Notes under the pieces: generated by a model
What the model was told of the DNA's origin: nothing
Database searches by the model: none
What the model saw: only the letters and a program-made list of their open reading frames with translations
Assembly (NCBI RefSeq): GCF_039555335.1
Contig: NC_092628.1
Span: forward strand, 99,839,893 to 99,903,892
Source: Amphiura filiformis
Lineage: Eukaryota > Echinodermata > Ophiuroidea > Amphilepidida > Amphiuridae
DNA: 64,000 nt
Direction of reading: 5' to 3'
Shown here: positions 35,050 to 47,000 of the stretch, piece by piece
Numbering within the stretch: the first letter of the stretch is position 1
Layout: each line of letters opens with the position of its first letter
Made by a program: the position numbers and the translations under genes

Positions 35050-37046
35050 AGAAAGTTAAAGGTTGTTTACCTGAATGGGTGAATAGTGAATTTTTGAGAC
35101 TAAGCAAAGATAGGGACTACTATTTTTCAAAAGCACATAAGACAAATAATGCTGAAGATTGGAGTAAAGCAAAGTCTCTTAGAAATAAAGTAAACAATAT
35201 GAAATATTCACTGAAAAAGAGTTATTGTAATGAGGCTATAAGTAACAACATAAATAATAGTAAAAATCTTTGGAAAACAATTAAGAAAATTATACCAAAC
35301 AAAACATCAAGTATACCTTCAGCAGTTGTTAAAAAGAATGGTAATTACTCAGGTAACAAAAAGGATATGGCAAATGAGTTCAATGAGTTTTTCACTTCAA
35401 TAGGTAATGAACTTGGGAGTAAATTTAATAATAACAATGATAATTATGTATGCACTTGTAATACTGTATGTTCTCATCAAAATCATAGTGTAAACAAATT
35501 TAGTTTTAGAGCGATATCTAATGAATTTGTTCTTAAACAAATAAGTAAAATGCAAAATTGTAAATCGTCAGGATTAGATCCATTCAATGTAAGGTTATTA
35601 AAGTTGGCTGCGCCTTTCATCTCAAAATGCCTTGTTCATATTTGCAACCTGTCTTTGAATGGGTCTACTTTTCCTGATGCATGGAAGAAGGCTAAAGTAA
35701 CTCCAATATTTAAATCGGGTGATAAAACTAATGTTAGTAACTATAGACCTATCTCTGTATTACCAATTGTATCAAAGATCATTGAAAGAGCTGTTCATGA
35801 TCAATTATATGAATATATGAGTAATGTAGGACTGTTATCAAATGCTCAATCAGGATTTCGTCCAAATCATTCCACAACAACAACCCTTCTAGATGTTCAA
35901 GATTACATTTTAAAGAATATGGATACAGGTTATGCTACAGGTGTTTTATTTATAGACTTAAAGAAAGCATTTGATACTGTCAATCATGATATTCTGATTA
36001 GGAAACTTAAACAATATGGGGTATATGGGGATGAATTATTATGGTTTAAATCGTACTTAAACAACAGAGAACAAACTGTTAATGTTAACTCAACTTTTTC
36101 TGACTTTAGGCCAATTGATATTGGTATTCCTCAGGGCTCAATTTTAGGTCCTTTACTGTTTATCATTTTTGTTAACTGTTTACCTAATGCTGTGTCTGAA
36201 TGTAAAACTGTAATGTATGCTGATGATACCTCTTTAATGTGTAAAGCTAAAAATGAATCTGATCTTAAAATTCAAATGGAGTCATGTCTAAGTAGGGTAG
36301 CTGAATGGTTCGAAGTAAACAAACTCACTTTAAATGTTGAAAAGACTAAGTTTATGATCTTTGGTACAAACAAAATGCTTGAAAAGTTCAACAATGTACA
36401 TTTATTATATAACAACAATGATATTGAAAGAGTAGATGAGTTTAAATATCTAGGTGTAAAATTTGATAGCAAAATGTCTTGGTCAGCTCATGTTGATAAT
36501 GTTAGTAAAACTATTTCCAAAAGAACTGGCATAATAAAACGTATAAAATATTTCCTTCCATACAAAACCACTGTAATGTTATCCAATGCTCTTGTTATTC
36601 CCCACTTTGATTATGGCAGCATGGTCTGGTCAAATTTTAGTGTAGAGTACCATAATAGGCTTCAGGTACTTCATAATAATTTAGCTAGAATAATTCTCTC
36701 AGCAGATATAAGGACACCAACTAATGATTTAATGAATACTTTGCAGTGGGTTAAACTTGATCAAAGATGGCATAATACTCTATTAATGACTGTTTTCAAA
36801 TGTTTAAAGAATGAATATCCATCTTACTTATCTTCTCAATTTGATTTTGTTCATGATAACCATAATCATATAACTAGAAATCATACTTCTAATACATTGA
36901 TTGTTCCAAAATTTAAATCAAATTCAGGTCAACGTACTTTTCACGTCAGGGCAGCCTATGCATGGAATTCTTTGCCACCAACAGTAAGAGCTCAGATGGA
37001 AAATATGAGTTTAGGCCAATTTCAGTCAAAAATTAAAGAAATTTAG
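35050..37046 (+). CDS. Reverse transcriptase part of inner LINE ORF2
   Basis: About 665 uninterrupted codons after the DIRS insertion. It contains the post-endonuclease linker (LRLSKDRDYYFSKAHKTNNA), RT blocks SSGLDPFNVRLLKLAAPFI, VTPIFKSGDKTNVSNYRPIS, GFRPNHSTTTTLLDV, GVLFIDLKKAFDTVNHDIL, IGIPQGSILGPLLFIIFVN and the catalytic MYADDTSLM. It ends with the CR1/Rex-type C-terminus (HVRAAYAWNSLPPTVR). The key Asp residues are present. Without its endonuclease half in the same transcript it cannot act as in an intact LINE. Confidence 0.88.
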
Positions 37047-37322
37047 GCCTGTCTTTAATTTTGTTCATTTGCTTGCTTGATTTTTGTATAAATATAATTA
37101 TTGTATTTCTGTATTTTGAATGATGGTATTTATAATTATCTTGTAGTTGATGATACCATTATACTTATTTGTAATATTGTAACTTATGTAAATACATTAT
37201 ACTGTATGCTATTTTTGTAAATATTGTGTATCATACTATATTTTGTTGCTATAACATGTACATGTATACAATGAGGGCCTGCTTGAAAAGCAGTGCTTGT
37301 CACTGAAGCAGTATTACCCTCA

Positions 37323-37357
37323 ATAAAGAAAGAATAAATAATAATAATAATAATAAA
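37323..37357 (+). repeat. (AAT)n tail of the inner LINE
   Basis: AATAAAGAAAGAATAAATAA then (AAT)n and AAAAAA. This is the typical 3' microsatellite of a CR1/L2-type insertion and marks the boundary with the outer LINE. Confidence 0.85.
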
Positions 37358-37370
37358 AAAGGTTCGACCC

Positions 37371-39480
37371 ATGAAAGACTCTCAGATTAGGAAATTTGGT
37401 AGTTGGCTTCAGAGTCAAACCTGGGATAATGTCACCAATGCCCAAGGCACACAAGACAAGGCTGATGCACTGTATGGCTATCTAGACGATGCTGTCGAGT
37501 CATTCTTTCCAATGAAGACTGTTAAAATACATAACAATAAAAAACCATGGGTTAACTCCAAAATAACAAAATTAATTGAGCTACGAAAAAGAGCCTTCAC
37601 ACCGCAAAGAACTACATAATGGCGTCGATTACGTAACCGTGTTCAGCGGGAGATCTTCAAAGCAAAGACTAATTATTATGCAAATCGTGTGCGTCATTTG
37701 CAAAAGACTGACCCTCGCAAATGGCACTAGCAGGTCAAACTCATGACTAATAATAATAAAGTTGAACATACCCATCCCAGGTGTGGAAGATGGTGACCAT
37801 GTAGGCATTGCCAATGCTATCAATAACAGATTTGTTTCTGTTTCAGATCATTTGTGCCCTCTCGATATCACCAAACTCGGGGGCTATCTTCCTGCTCCTA
37901 CACCGCCACCTACTTTACACACGTGGGATGTTTATGCTGATGAACTTCAAAAAATAAAGCCATCAAAGGCATGTGAACCTGATGGAATATCTCCTAAATT
38001 AGTCAAAGAATTCTCTTATGAATTAAGTACCCCTTTTACTGACTCGCTCAATTGCTCGTTTAAAAAAAAAGCGCAGTGATTTATAGTGCGCTACGCACAG
38101 GCACAACGCCTAGACGTTGATCCACAAGCCTCAGCACACTTTACAGGTTGTCGCTGACCACTACGGCCCCACATCATTCCATAAACCGTTTCACAACAAA
38201 TCAGGGACTTTGCTGCTTAAAGAGCACACACCCTAGACATTCCACAAATAACCATCGCAACCAGGATCAGCTCCCCGAGTTTCGTACGGGTTACAACGAG
38301 ACAATTAGCAGTAAGTTCCTTGTCCAGGGGAATTTCAAGCTAACTCAATTTTCCACGAGAGCATATTATAGGCACCGCCAGGGTTCGAACCCGCGGCCTC
38401 TCGCACCAAAGTCGAATGCCTTAACGATTGAGCTATCTTGACTGCGAAGGTGTGGTCCCGAAACAGTGGAAAAGAGCTGTGGTTGTTCCCATCCCTAAGA
38501 CACACCCATCCAGGGAAGACAAATGACGCCCTGTAAATTACGTACTGATTGTTTTGCCAAAGTCAGTGAGAGTTTTATTACCAACTGGGTGCTCGAGGAT
38601 GTTTCAGAGAAAATAGACACTCAACAATTTGGTAATGTAAAGAGGGTGCGGGTGCTGATGTTATCAACAATATTGGTACGGTGGTCCTCACTGATTTCTC
38701 AAAAGCGTTCGACATGGTTGACCACACTCTCATGATTGAGAAGTTTATTAATTTGGGAGTCAAGTGGGCCATCGTACCATGGTTGTGTGATTTCATCAAC
38801 GAGCGTGTGCAATGTGTTAAATATAATCAGTCATTCTCAGATTTTAGAGTTCTGAAAGGGGGGCTTCCACAGAGAACAAAAGTTGGTCTTCTGGGATTTC
38901 AAGCCATAATTAATGATGCTGCCACTGATCTTGCCCCAAATTCTAAGTGTTGGAAATATGTGGATGACCTGACACTTGCTGAGAATCGCACTCATTCCAC
39001 GTCTGGCAAGCTCCAAGAGGTTTTAGATGATTTTTCGCAATGGACCATTGAAAATAAACTGTGTTTGAATCACAGCAAGTGTCAGGCCCTCCAGGTGTGT
39101 TTTAAAAGAGACGTGTCCCTTCCATCTGCCTTGGAGATTAATAACACCCCTCTTGATTATGTTAATGATGCAAATATTCTTGGCATGTGGATTCAAAACA
39201 ATCTTAAATGGGACAAAAACATCCTTGAAATTACTCAAAAGCCAACCGCAGGCTGTGCTTGCTGCGCATGTTGACATAATATAGTTTTAACCATCAAGAC
39301 CTTATTACCTCTTTTAGAGTATTGTGACATAGCATGACACTCATCTGTAACTGCAGGCCAATCTAAATCACTTGAACAGCTGCAGAGAAGTGCTTGCTGG
39401 ATAGTCCTAGGCAGGAATTTCATATCTTGTTCTGAGGCACTGAGTGATTGTGATCTGGACTCTCTCTGTGACATGAGGGT
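37371..39480 (+). pseudogene. Reverse transcriptase part of the outer LINE, decayed
   Basis: Pieces in several frames: LYGYLDDAVESFFPMKTVKI with KKPWVNSKITKLI (linker), YADELQKIKPSKACEPDGIS (RT block 1-2), VVLTDFSKAFDMVDHTL, then LKGGLPQRTKVGLLGFQAI (where PQGTxLGP is expected), YVDDLTLAE (YxDD) and DANILGMWIQNNLKWDKN. A SINE interrupts it at about 38075-38445. Several stops and the altered PQG motif show long inactivity. Confidence 0.8.
38075..38445 (-). mobile_element. tRNA-derived SINE inside the outer LINE
   Basis: The minus strand starts with a tRNA-like head: AGTCAAGATAGCTCAATCGT with TAAGGCATTCG (A box), and GGGTTCGAACCC at 38381-38392 (B box). An unrelated body follows (CCCCTGGACAAGGAACTTAC, then GCTAATTGTCTCGTTGTAAC), ending near GCGCACTATAAATCACTGCG with a T run. 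A related head is at 57640-57712. The acceptor stem is not paired as in a functional tRNA. Confidence 0.75.
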
Positions 39481-39482
39481 GG

Positions 39483-39790
39483 CAGCGGCGTAGCTGGGAT
39501 TTTTTTCCAGGGGGGCAAGCCTGCATCGGCGGGGCCAAAATCTACCAAATTCCCCTGCACTAGGGGGGGGGGGGGGGCTTTGCCCAAATAGACAATTTTG
39601 CCAGGCTTATTGATAATAATCGTAAAATATTGCATATCGTATGGTTTGGCGAAGGGCTCTCCAAAAATTTCAGAACAAATGATTTACTGGGCGGTCGCAA
39701 CCTACGCAATGCTGACAAATTGTCCCAGCTTTTTGCCAGAACTTCGCGCTTCCAGTGTAGCCCCATCCCATTTTTTATTAGTTTATTGAA
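39483..39790. mobile_element. hAT-like remnant in the 3' part of the outer LINE
   Basis: Starts CAGCGGCGTAGCTGGGATTT, the type of terminus seen at other hAT-like relics (12285, 53630), followed by GGGGGGCAAGCCTG and a long G run at 39566-39580. A clear right end is not found. Outer-LINE 3' sequence resumes near 39800. Confidence 0.5.
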
Positions 39791-40449
39791 TAATTAGAGG
39801 TTTTTTTTTTTTACCTGCCCAGGACTCTCCTGCTAACGTAATTTTACCCCTTTTATAATTTTTATTTGCATGACTTATTTACTGCTGTGTGATAAATTGT
39901 GTTTTGCAATGTGTCAGGTGCAATATTGTAATTTTGATTGTTGTATATAATATTATATATATATTTTTGATGTGTTTTAAAATGGTAAGTTTCAATGTAA
40001 TTCAGCCTTAGGGCTGCGATATGAAATAAAATAAACATTACTACAATTACTACATCTATCTGCGTCTTGCAATCTATCTGTTGTCTTGCAATATGCTAGG
40101 TTTGTTCGAACGAACATTATGCCATAAACCTGGATTTAGACAACTTCCGTCACTTTGGCATGTCAACGATCAAAATTGAACTAAACGTTAGAAAAGCTGT
40201 AGCAGTATAGAAAATCAATTTACTTTAAACTTTAACTCTATTTGTCAGCTACTTGTTCTGCTTTCTTTCTTTCGTTCGTTCGGTGTTTTTTTTAATTTTG
40301 TACTACAAATACAGTGATCTCATTTGACCAAGAACTTCAACCGCCAGTGATCTCATTTTACTCAGCATTACGTGAAACGCCAGTCAGATAGCTCAGCTCA
40401 GATGCATCCATTACACAGTGCCCAATAAACACAATGCCCAACAATATGT

Positions 40450-40810
40450 GTCGTTTGGTCTAATAACCGTTAGGTCTAATACTCATATGGTCTAATAACC
40501 AGTAAGTCTAATACCATTCGTCTATTTATTAATAAACTAAATGCTTGTAAGACTAAATGGTGTGTAGACCAAATGAGTATTAGACGAAATGGCTATTAAA
40601 CCTATTGGTTATAGACCAAATGGGTATTAGACTAAATGGTTGTTAGACTAAATGGTTTTAGACTTATTGGTTATTAGACTAAATGGTTATCGGACCAAAA
40701 GGTTATCGGACCAAATGATTTTTGGACGTAGTGGATATAGACCTAATGGGTTTAGACGAAATGGATGTAGACGAAATGGAAATTATACCAAATGGTATTA
40801 GACCAGATGG
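40450..40810. repeat. Degenerate ~16-bp minisatellite that switches strand
   Basis: Built from variants of AAATGGTTATTAGACC. The first ~80 bp has the unit inverted (GGTCTAATAACCGTTAG). From about 40540 on it runs forward through some 15 degenerate units (TTAGACTAAATGG, GGTTATCGGACCAAA, GGATGTAGACGAAATGG). Non-coding. Confidence 0.85.
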
Positions 40811-40829
40811 CAAATCCCCAAATATACGA

Positions 40830-41960
40830 GTTAGGTGTGAAACATGCACGAAAGGTTAACACCGTTACACGTCTGCAGATGTACATAGTTGCTAGCTGTT
40901 GCTAGTATGAACTTTCCTATACCATTCTGAATCAAGCACATGCACTTCAAAACCAACCTTCTACCTCTTGTCTGGCAAACATAGTCCAAAGGTCCCTTAA
41001 ACGTAATATAAGGAATAAATAATCGTCGGACTATAGAGCTTCCACCATATAAGGTATATGTGATTCGGTTGTTTTCGTGAGTACAAGAAAAAAATACCGT
41101 ATGTTAACATTAAGGGTCATTTCATTTAAAATACTTCTCAAAACGCCCCCAAACCAATGATAATCCTTTATTCTGGTAATCCCATTGAAACTTCATCGCT
41201 AAGTTAATATTCTATTTAATGCCAATTTTAGAAACAGTTAGTGTTATTATTATTGATCATAATATATTTCCGTGGGAAATTGTGATTGAAAGATGTTTTT
41301 GTTATCATTTGGTTATGATAATGTTTCAATGTATAATGGAAAGTATAAAAGGTCACGTTTCGATCTCATCAATTGCTGTTATAATATCTGGTTCCAGGGT
41401 GAAATGCTGCGGAAATAGTAAGTAATACACTTCCTGTATTACTTATGAAACAAAAATGAAAATAAAGAAAATCATACAGCCATGGCAAACGCCTTACTGC
41501 GCCGGTAGTATATCTTTCACAATAATTATTATACTCCCATATCTTATAACCATTTTTGAAGAAGGAAAACTCCAGTCATCAGAAGGTTTGGTAACTTTGC
41601 AAATTATTTATAAAATCTTTGTCACTGGTGATATATATATATAGCAGCCATTTATACATGAGAAATAAATATATTGCACAAAGAAGATTAAAAAAGATAC
41701 AACTCCTTAACTAAATTGCTACTCTTGATTAAGTACATTTTCCAACATTAAGACATATTCCGTTTAAGCACTCAAAGCGAAGATTTTCATTCTTTTAGAC
41801 TTTTAGAAAGCGTTATTCTTCTTATTTTCAGATTATTGAGCATTTAACATTCCAAGACCTTAAGGAAGTTCACAATTCAGGGACGTTCACAGTTGCCATG
41901 TTTACACTAATGTTACCGGTGAACTAAGATGGTTTACACTTATAACTTGATATGCAAGCT
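40830..41960. other. Intergenic, nothing recognised
   Basis: ORFs of 60-70 codons occur but lack domains or splice context. Confidence 0.3.
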
Positions 41961-41968
41961 TAACTTTT

Positions 41969-42175
41969 AAGTTTGTTCGGCTTATAATAGGCGCGAGTCA
42001 ATAAAGTCCGCACTCTAATCGCCCGCGTAAATTCACACAAGCTCCCGTCAGTCACACATTACGTAACGCGTAACTAGCGTAATCGCCTGTGCCTAACAGC
42101 GTGCACGCTATTCTATATCAATATACGATGTTATGGGTCTCATTTTTTTGCGCTTATTATAAGCCGAACAAACTT
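41969..42175. mobile_element. MITE with ~25-bp inverted ends
   Basis: Left end AAGTTTGTTCGGCTTATAAT then AGGCGC; right end GCGCTTATTATAAGCCGAAC then AAACTT. The interior is GC-richer than the flanks (AGTCCGCACTC, CGCCCGCGTAAATTC) and non-coding. Confidence 0.75.
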
Positions 42176-42352
42176 TAATGATGAGATGGTTGGAACCTCA
42201 AGGTTATCCTATCCGACGGGCAGATTCTCAAATGCAACTACCAAATAGCTTAGCTAATTGTCGGGCTCAGCCTTGATGTTGATGTTATACATCTATTGGC
42301 CTCAGGTAGCATTGACCTTCTAATCTATTCTTATTCTTATTCATATACGTAT

Positions 42353-42549
42353 TATAGAGGGTATGCAATACCACGTCACTCATGACAGAGTCATTCTCAT
42401 TTAAATAAAATTCTGACCCCCCCGTAAGGATAATACAATAAAACAGGTGAATGGTTGTGAAATCGAACTAGAGACCTGTCCCTCTGTCACCTGTGCCATT
42501 CCAATGGTTATATATAGCGTTCCGGTTGGTTTATTGCATACACTCTATA
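42353..42549. mobile_element. ~197-bp MITE, same family as 62823-62932
   Basis: Ends TATAGAGGGTATGCAATA and TATTGCATACACTCTATA are inverted repeats. The right part GCCATTCCAATGGTTATA with GCGTTCCGGTTGGTTTATTG is similar to the right part of the element at 62823-62932. Confidence 0.7.
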
Positions 42550-42559
42550 GGACGAATTG

Positions 42560-43590
42560 CAAACACAATACTATTTTAGTATACTCAGTTACCTAAGTTG
42601 CATCGCTACATAAAGATGGTCTAAATTTATACGACACATCTTAATTTATATATTGCCATAAGTCAATCATTCCTGATATGAAGTTTCATTTCGACCATTC
42701 GTTTACTGAATTTTATTCTTGTTTGTGTGTTCCTTGCGATGACTTATCGCCCCCACGAACATATTTGCTTACATCATCATCATGTGAGAATATTTTAGTT
42801 TCAATGGTAAAAATATCAAAGTATACTATTTTGTATTTATACGTAAATTGGTTAATTACTGTAAATATTGATGATGCAACAATTCACACTATTTCTAAAA
42901 GCCGTTAACTAAGTAATAACGTGAATACTGTTATTATACGACGTATATAAATAAAAATTCACAACACTTTTAAAAAGCGTTATAAGAATATAAAAATAAA
43001 GTTACATATAAATACATATAATAATAAATAGATGAAAATATTTACATAGTATTTTGTACATTTAGCAATAAATATCATTCGATATACCTATTCAACCAAA
43101 TATTGGTTACTAGTATTGGAGGTTATTACCAACCTCATTTTAGCCGTATTTTTGCAAATATTGCATACAGTTTGTCAAATATAATGAATACATAGATTTA
43201 AAATAAGTGCAGAACACGCTCACAAATGAAACCCTTAGTGGGCCGGCTCACATGCAATAAGCTTTAAACGATAGAGTATAGAGTGGAAACTGTCCGAAAA
43301 TTGTAGGAATTCATCTCTAAACAAGATCTGCATTTAAATACCCTGTGTAACTACTAATAAATATAGACCACAAATATTGATCCTTTGAAATATATACATA
43401 GTAACTGTTAAAACCGAGTTCAACCCTCTCCTTCATTGGTTACAACGGTAGGCATCTGAGGTGAACAGGTCTAATAGTAAAACATCGTCTGGTGAAACAC
43501 ATAACACGCGTGTGTTAGCTGGATCCACTTATTTGTCAGTCAACCTTTGGCGCCATACCAGCTAGTGAAGCAGGCAAAGAATATTCACAG
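42560..43590. other. AT-rich intergenic stretch
   Basis: I see no gene, RNA or repeat with clear ends in this interval. Confidence 0.3.
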
Positions 43591-43594
43591 TTAC

Positions 43595-43860
43595 CAGCCC
43601 AGTACAGTCTGTCCACATAGAAGTACAAAGTAAATAGACCTCGGATACTGAAGGTATGAGATCTTATTTCAGTGCAATGCGTGTGTAAATGCTTCTTTGG
43701 CGCGCCAACTGCTGCGCGATTTGTACTTGCCGAGCGCACCACGCTCTTTAAGCGTCGCGGGTTTTTTTTTAACACGCAGTGCGTGTGACGCAAAGCATCG
43801 ACCCCCGATGCCACAGCTTTGGCTTGTACTTCTATGTGGACAGACTGTAGAGAATGTTCT
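43595..43860. repeat. Inverted-repeat element, GC-rich interior
   Basis: CAGTCTGTCCACATAGAAGT with ACAA near 43604-43627 is inverted at 43828-43852 (TTGTACTTCTATGTGGACAG). The interior has CpG-rich segments such as GGCGCGCCAACTGCTGCGCG and ACACGCAGTGCGTGTGACGC, unlike the surroundings. It lies directly 3' of gene 3. Confidence 0.65.
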
Positions 43861-44067
43861 ATACCTGAGCTGCCCGACATATTGGAAACTGAATTGTTAC
43901 CTGTCAGTTGAGCATGTCAGCGATGATACCAAGCATTGGATGTCGTGCTGCGGTACATAATGCGGGACATAATGTCATGTTGTTAAATGTTTATCTCAGG
44001 TTTAACCTGCCAGGTTGTATAGAAGAATTGATATCAGTCTCTTCAAGATACCAGCTGAGGCATATCC

Positions 44068-47000
44068 CTAGCTCTGATGTGTTTCAGCAAGAGTTATGAA
44101 AGCCATGCGCGTTATTGGCAGGTATTCATCAATAGCTGCTAATATGAAATAGCCTCGTGTATTCCTTATAGCTTCGTTAGGTTGGTGTGATATAGTTACA
44201 TTTGGATGCACCTCTTCATCATCATCGTTCAAATATCCAAGCTCATATCGCTGTAACAAACATTTTGGCAAAAAAACATTCTTTTAGAATTAGCAATATA
44301 AATTAGCAGCATCAACCAAACACAAATATTCAGCCACTCTACATTGGAAAATCTTGGGTGCCTATTTTTAAACGAGCGCTTTTGATCCAAAATATTAAAA
44401 CACTTCAAAAACAGAAAGGCTCTACAAGTTTGAGTGGTATAAGCTTGATATGAACGTGCAGCATTTTAGTTTCTGCACGTGATGTGTTTTACCCAATCAC
44501 AGTGCGCGATTTTGAATGAGTCGTGAGGGTAATAGAATACGCGAATGTAACTAGACTACCGTTTGAAACAGAGACAAAAAGTATTATGTTATCGGGTTTA
44601 TTTCTAGAAAAGTATTATATTTCTGATCCGGTTTCAAAATACTGAAGTCGGCAAACTCTCTATTATGGATTTTTCTTTTGGAAAACCTTACCACTGTTTC
44701 CAGTTGGTTGATTACCCAGGACATAAAAATCTTTGCATTGGCGAGCTCCCTGTCAAATCTTATGATGACATCTGTAGAGTTGGCTTCATCTTCAATGACT
44801 TGCAGGAGTCCTTGGTAATATGCTCCTAGGTATTGCTGATGAAGTCTCTAGTTGTTCCTGTTCCTGTAATAAAGAAAAAGACCTTTCAGATTATATGTCC
44901 GATTACGACAACGATATAGCGGGGGAAAGGCTACCCAGCAGGTACATGTTAGGATTTCGACGTTGAATCAACGTTGATACAACGCGTCATCGAAGTTAGT
45001 TGAACATGTTGAAAGCAGGTTGAAATTTCAACCTAATTTCAACCAACTTTCAATGCAAACATTAAGAAGATTTGAAATCAGATTGAAGTCCATTTGCAAA
45101 TACAACGTGATTTCAACCTGATTTCGACGTCCGGACGTCCAAATTTTAAGCTGATTTCAACGTGATTTCAACGTCAGGTGTGCCCACTGGGAAGTAAGAA
45201 TGACTATTGGCTTATGATAACAGGCAACCAATAAAAGATTTCTATCACCCATAACAAAAGCTTTGTTATCCAGGTTTCAAAGGACCCGAAGGGTTTAGGC
45301 TTTAACTAACCAACTATACTGCTCCAAGAAAGTATCCTTACACTTGGAAAAATAATCACAATTTCAAACCTGAACCATATTGGGGTAATTTTTATGTTTA
45401 GTAGATGCACTGCACCAATGTGACTTCAAGAAGCAAAGTTATAAGCAATTGAATAGACGGAGGTCCAGTTTTAAAAGTGACACTCTGGCCTATTCAAAAC
45501 TCACCGACTAGACATTTGGTTTGAGAGTGGTAAATGGCTAATTTGTGTGTGCCTTTAATTTAAAACAAAAGGAACAAAAGAAACTGAAACAAACGAGCTA
45601 ACAAATAAAATGTAAGTTATGAAAAGTACAGAGAAGTAAAAACTGAAATAAATACTGCTCTAAATAAGGCTTCATTGAAGAAACTGTGTAGTCTCTTTGT
45701 TGCGCTTGTTGGAATCTTTTTGCGCCTTGTACATGTTGTATAGGCCAATTTGACACTTTTAAAACTGGACCTTTGTCTATTCAATTGCTTGTAATTTTAC
45801 TTCTTGATGTCACATTGGATTCAATGTGGTGTCATAATGTGCAGGATTAGATAGTGCATCTATTACAAAAACAAATTTACCCCAATATGGTTCAGTTTTG
45901 AAATTGTGATTCTTTTTCCAAGTGTAAGGATACTTTCTTGACGCAGTATTTCTTACAATCTACTGCCATATTAACATGTTAAGACATAAAGTATAACATT
46001 TGAGATTGTATTTTGAATGAATTGCCTTGCACTAGATGTACGCTGTTTAACTCTACATCGTACCATTGATTATCAAGAAATAGGCATAAAGATTTGAATG
46101 TAATTCTTTGGAAATTTCACATTTTGCAGAGCCCAGGTACATTTCACTCGCACTTCCTACTTGGAATTCATCACGAATATCATTTTAAATGATTCATTTT
46201 ATTAAATAAATTAATAGAGTCAACATTTTCCACATTTTTGGTATAGCTCTACACGGAACAAAAAACCCAGTTCAATGTGAAACGGCATAATATTGCTTTC
46301 TGGACAATGTTTTAAACGATCATTGTTTTCTGCCCTTGAATAACCTATGACCAAGATGGCGGTTTTGGTGATTGGATTGTCATTAGAAACTGTTATACAT
46401 CTCGATATTGACAGTTTTGAACTCACTGTAATATACTTTTTTTATCGGTAAATGGAAGGGACAATCATGTTTTATAACAGGACTTAAATGTTCACTAAAG
46501 TATTCTAGTCTAGTTAATTTCACATTACTGTACTGTGCTCGACTTTAGAAGTGATGGAAGTGTGCGGACAGCGGTTAGGGTCTTCTAAAATCTGGGGAGA
46601 GATTTCACGCCAAAATGGGCTATTGTGTGAGAAGCCTCCAAAAATGCGGGCAATGGGAGAGAAGCCATTCCAGATGGGGAGCCATTTATTGAGAACTCAG
46701 ACCTGGAAAATGTTTGGTCCATAACACTGCCGAAATCGGAAAAATGTGTCTAAATTGTATACAAAAATTGGGAAAAATGCACATTTGTTTAAAGAGACGG
46801 TCAAACAAGCCCTTTGCGCAGATACGTAATTATACCCGGGCCACGTGAGTATTAGTTTATTGTGGTACCATGGTTACACTATTAAACACTGGAAAATACC
46901 ACCTACCTCACGAGTACATCATAAGACTTCTTTTTTATCCACGATTAATGTAGTTCACTACATTGGCAATTTTTGTATTTATTTTCCATGAAACTTTTAA

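Larger units (their letters stand above)
25971..37357 (+). mobile_element. CR1-like LINE nested in the outer LINE
   Basis: Order of parts: ORF1 with an N-terminal conserved region, coiled coil and SGNH-hydrolase remnant (26201-27780), an Asn/Ser-rich ORF (27818-28561), a PHD-like finger, endonuclease, then reverse transcriptase ending at 37046. The 3' tail is AATAAAGAAAGAATAAATAA followed by (AAT)n. Both boundaries carry AATAAAAAA (25962-25970 and 37342-37350), a plausible target duplication. ORF2 is cut once, by the DIRS element at 29666-35049. The uninterrupted 655-codon RT part suggests a fairly young insertion. Confidence 0.8.
25590..40046 (+). mobile_element. Old L2-like LINE, split by later insertions
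   Basis: The left part encodes endonuclease blocks (VLGDFNRMNVNNV, TFPTRGDAILDLIMTNM, GKTDHTCIVW) at about 25600-25966. The right part resumes at 37360 with MKDSQIRKFGSWLQSQTW, then reverse transcriptase (KPSKACEPDGISPKLVKEF, DFSKAFDMVDHTLMIEKF, and YVDDLTL as the YxDD box). The 3' end is near 40046 (CAGCCTTAGGGCTGCGATAT, then AATAAAATAAA). It is full of frameshifts. It hosts the inner LINE (about 25970-37357), a SINE (about 38075-38445) and a hAT-like remnant (about 39483-39790). Confidence 0.8.

Noticed and set aside
38363..38445. Possible tRNA gene on the minus strand
   Set aside because: A and B boxes are present, but acceptor-stem pairing is lacking and the head continues into a SINE body; a related head occurs at 57.6 kb.
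43697..44099. Plus-strand ORFs near the 3' end of gene 3
   Set aside because: They overlap an inverted-repeat element, have no recognisable domain and run antisense to the gene 3 terminal exon.
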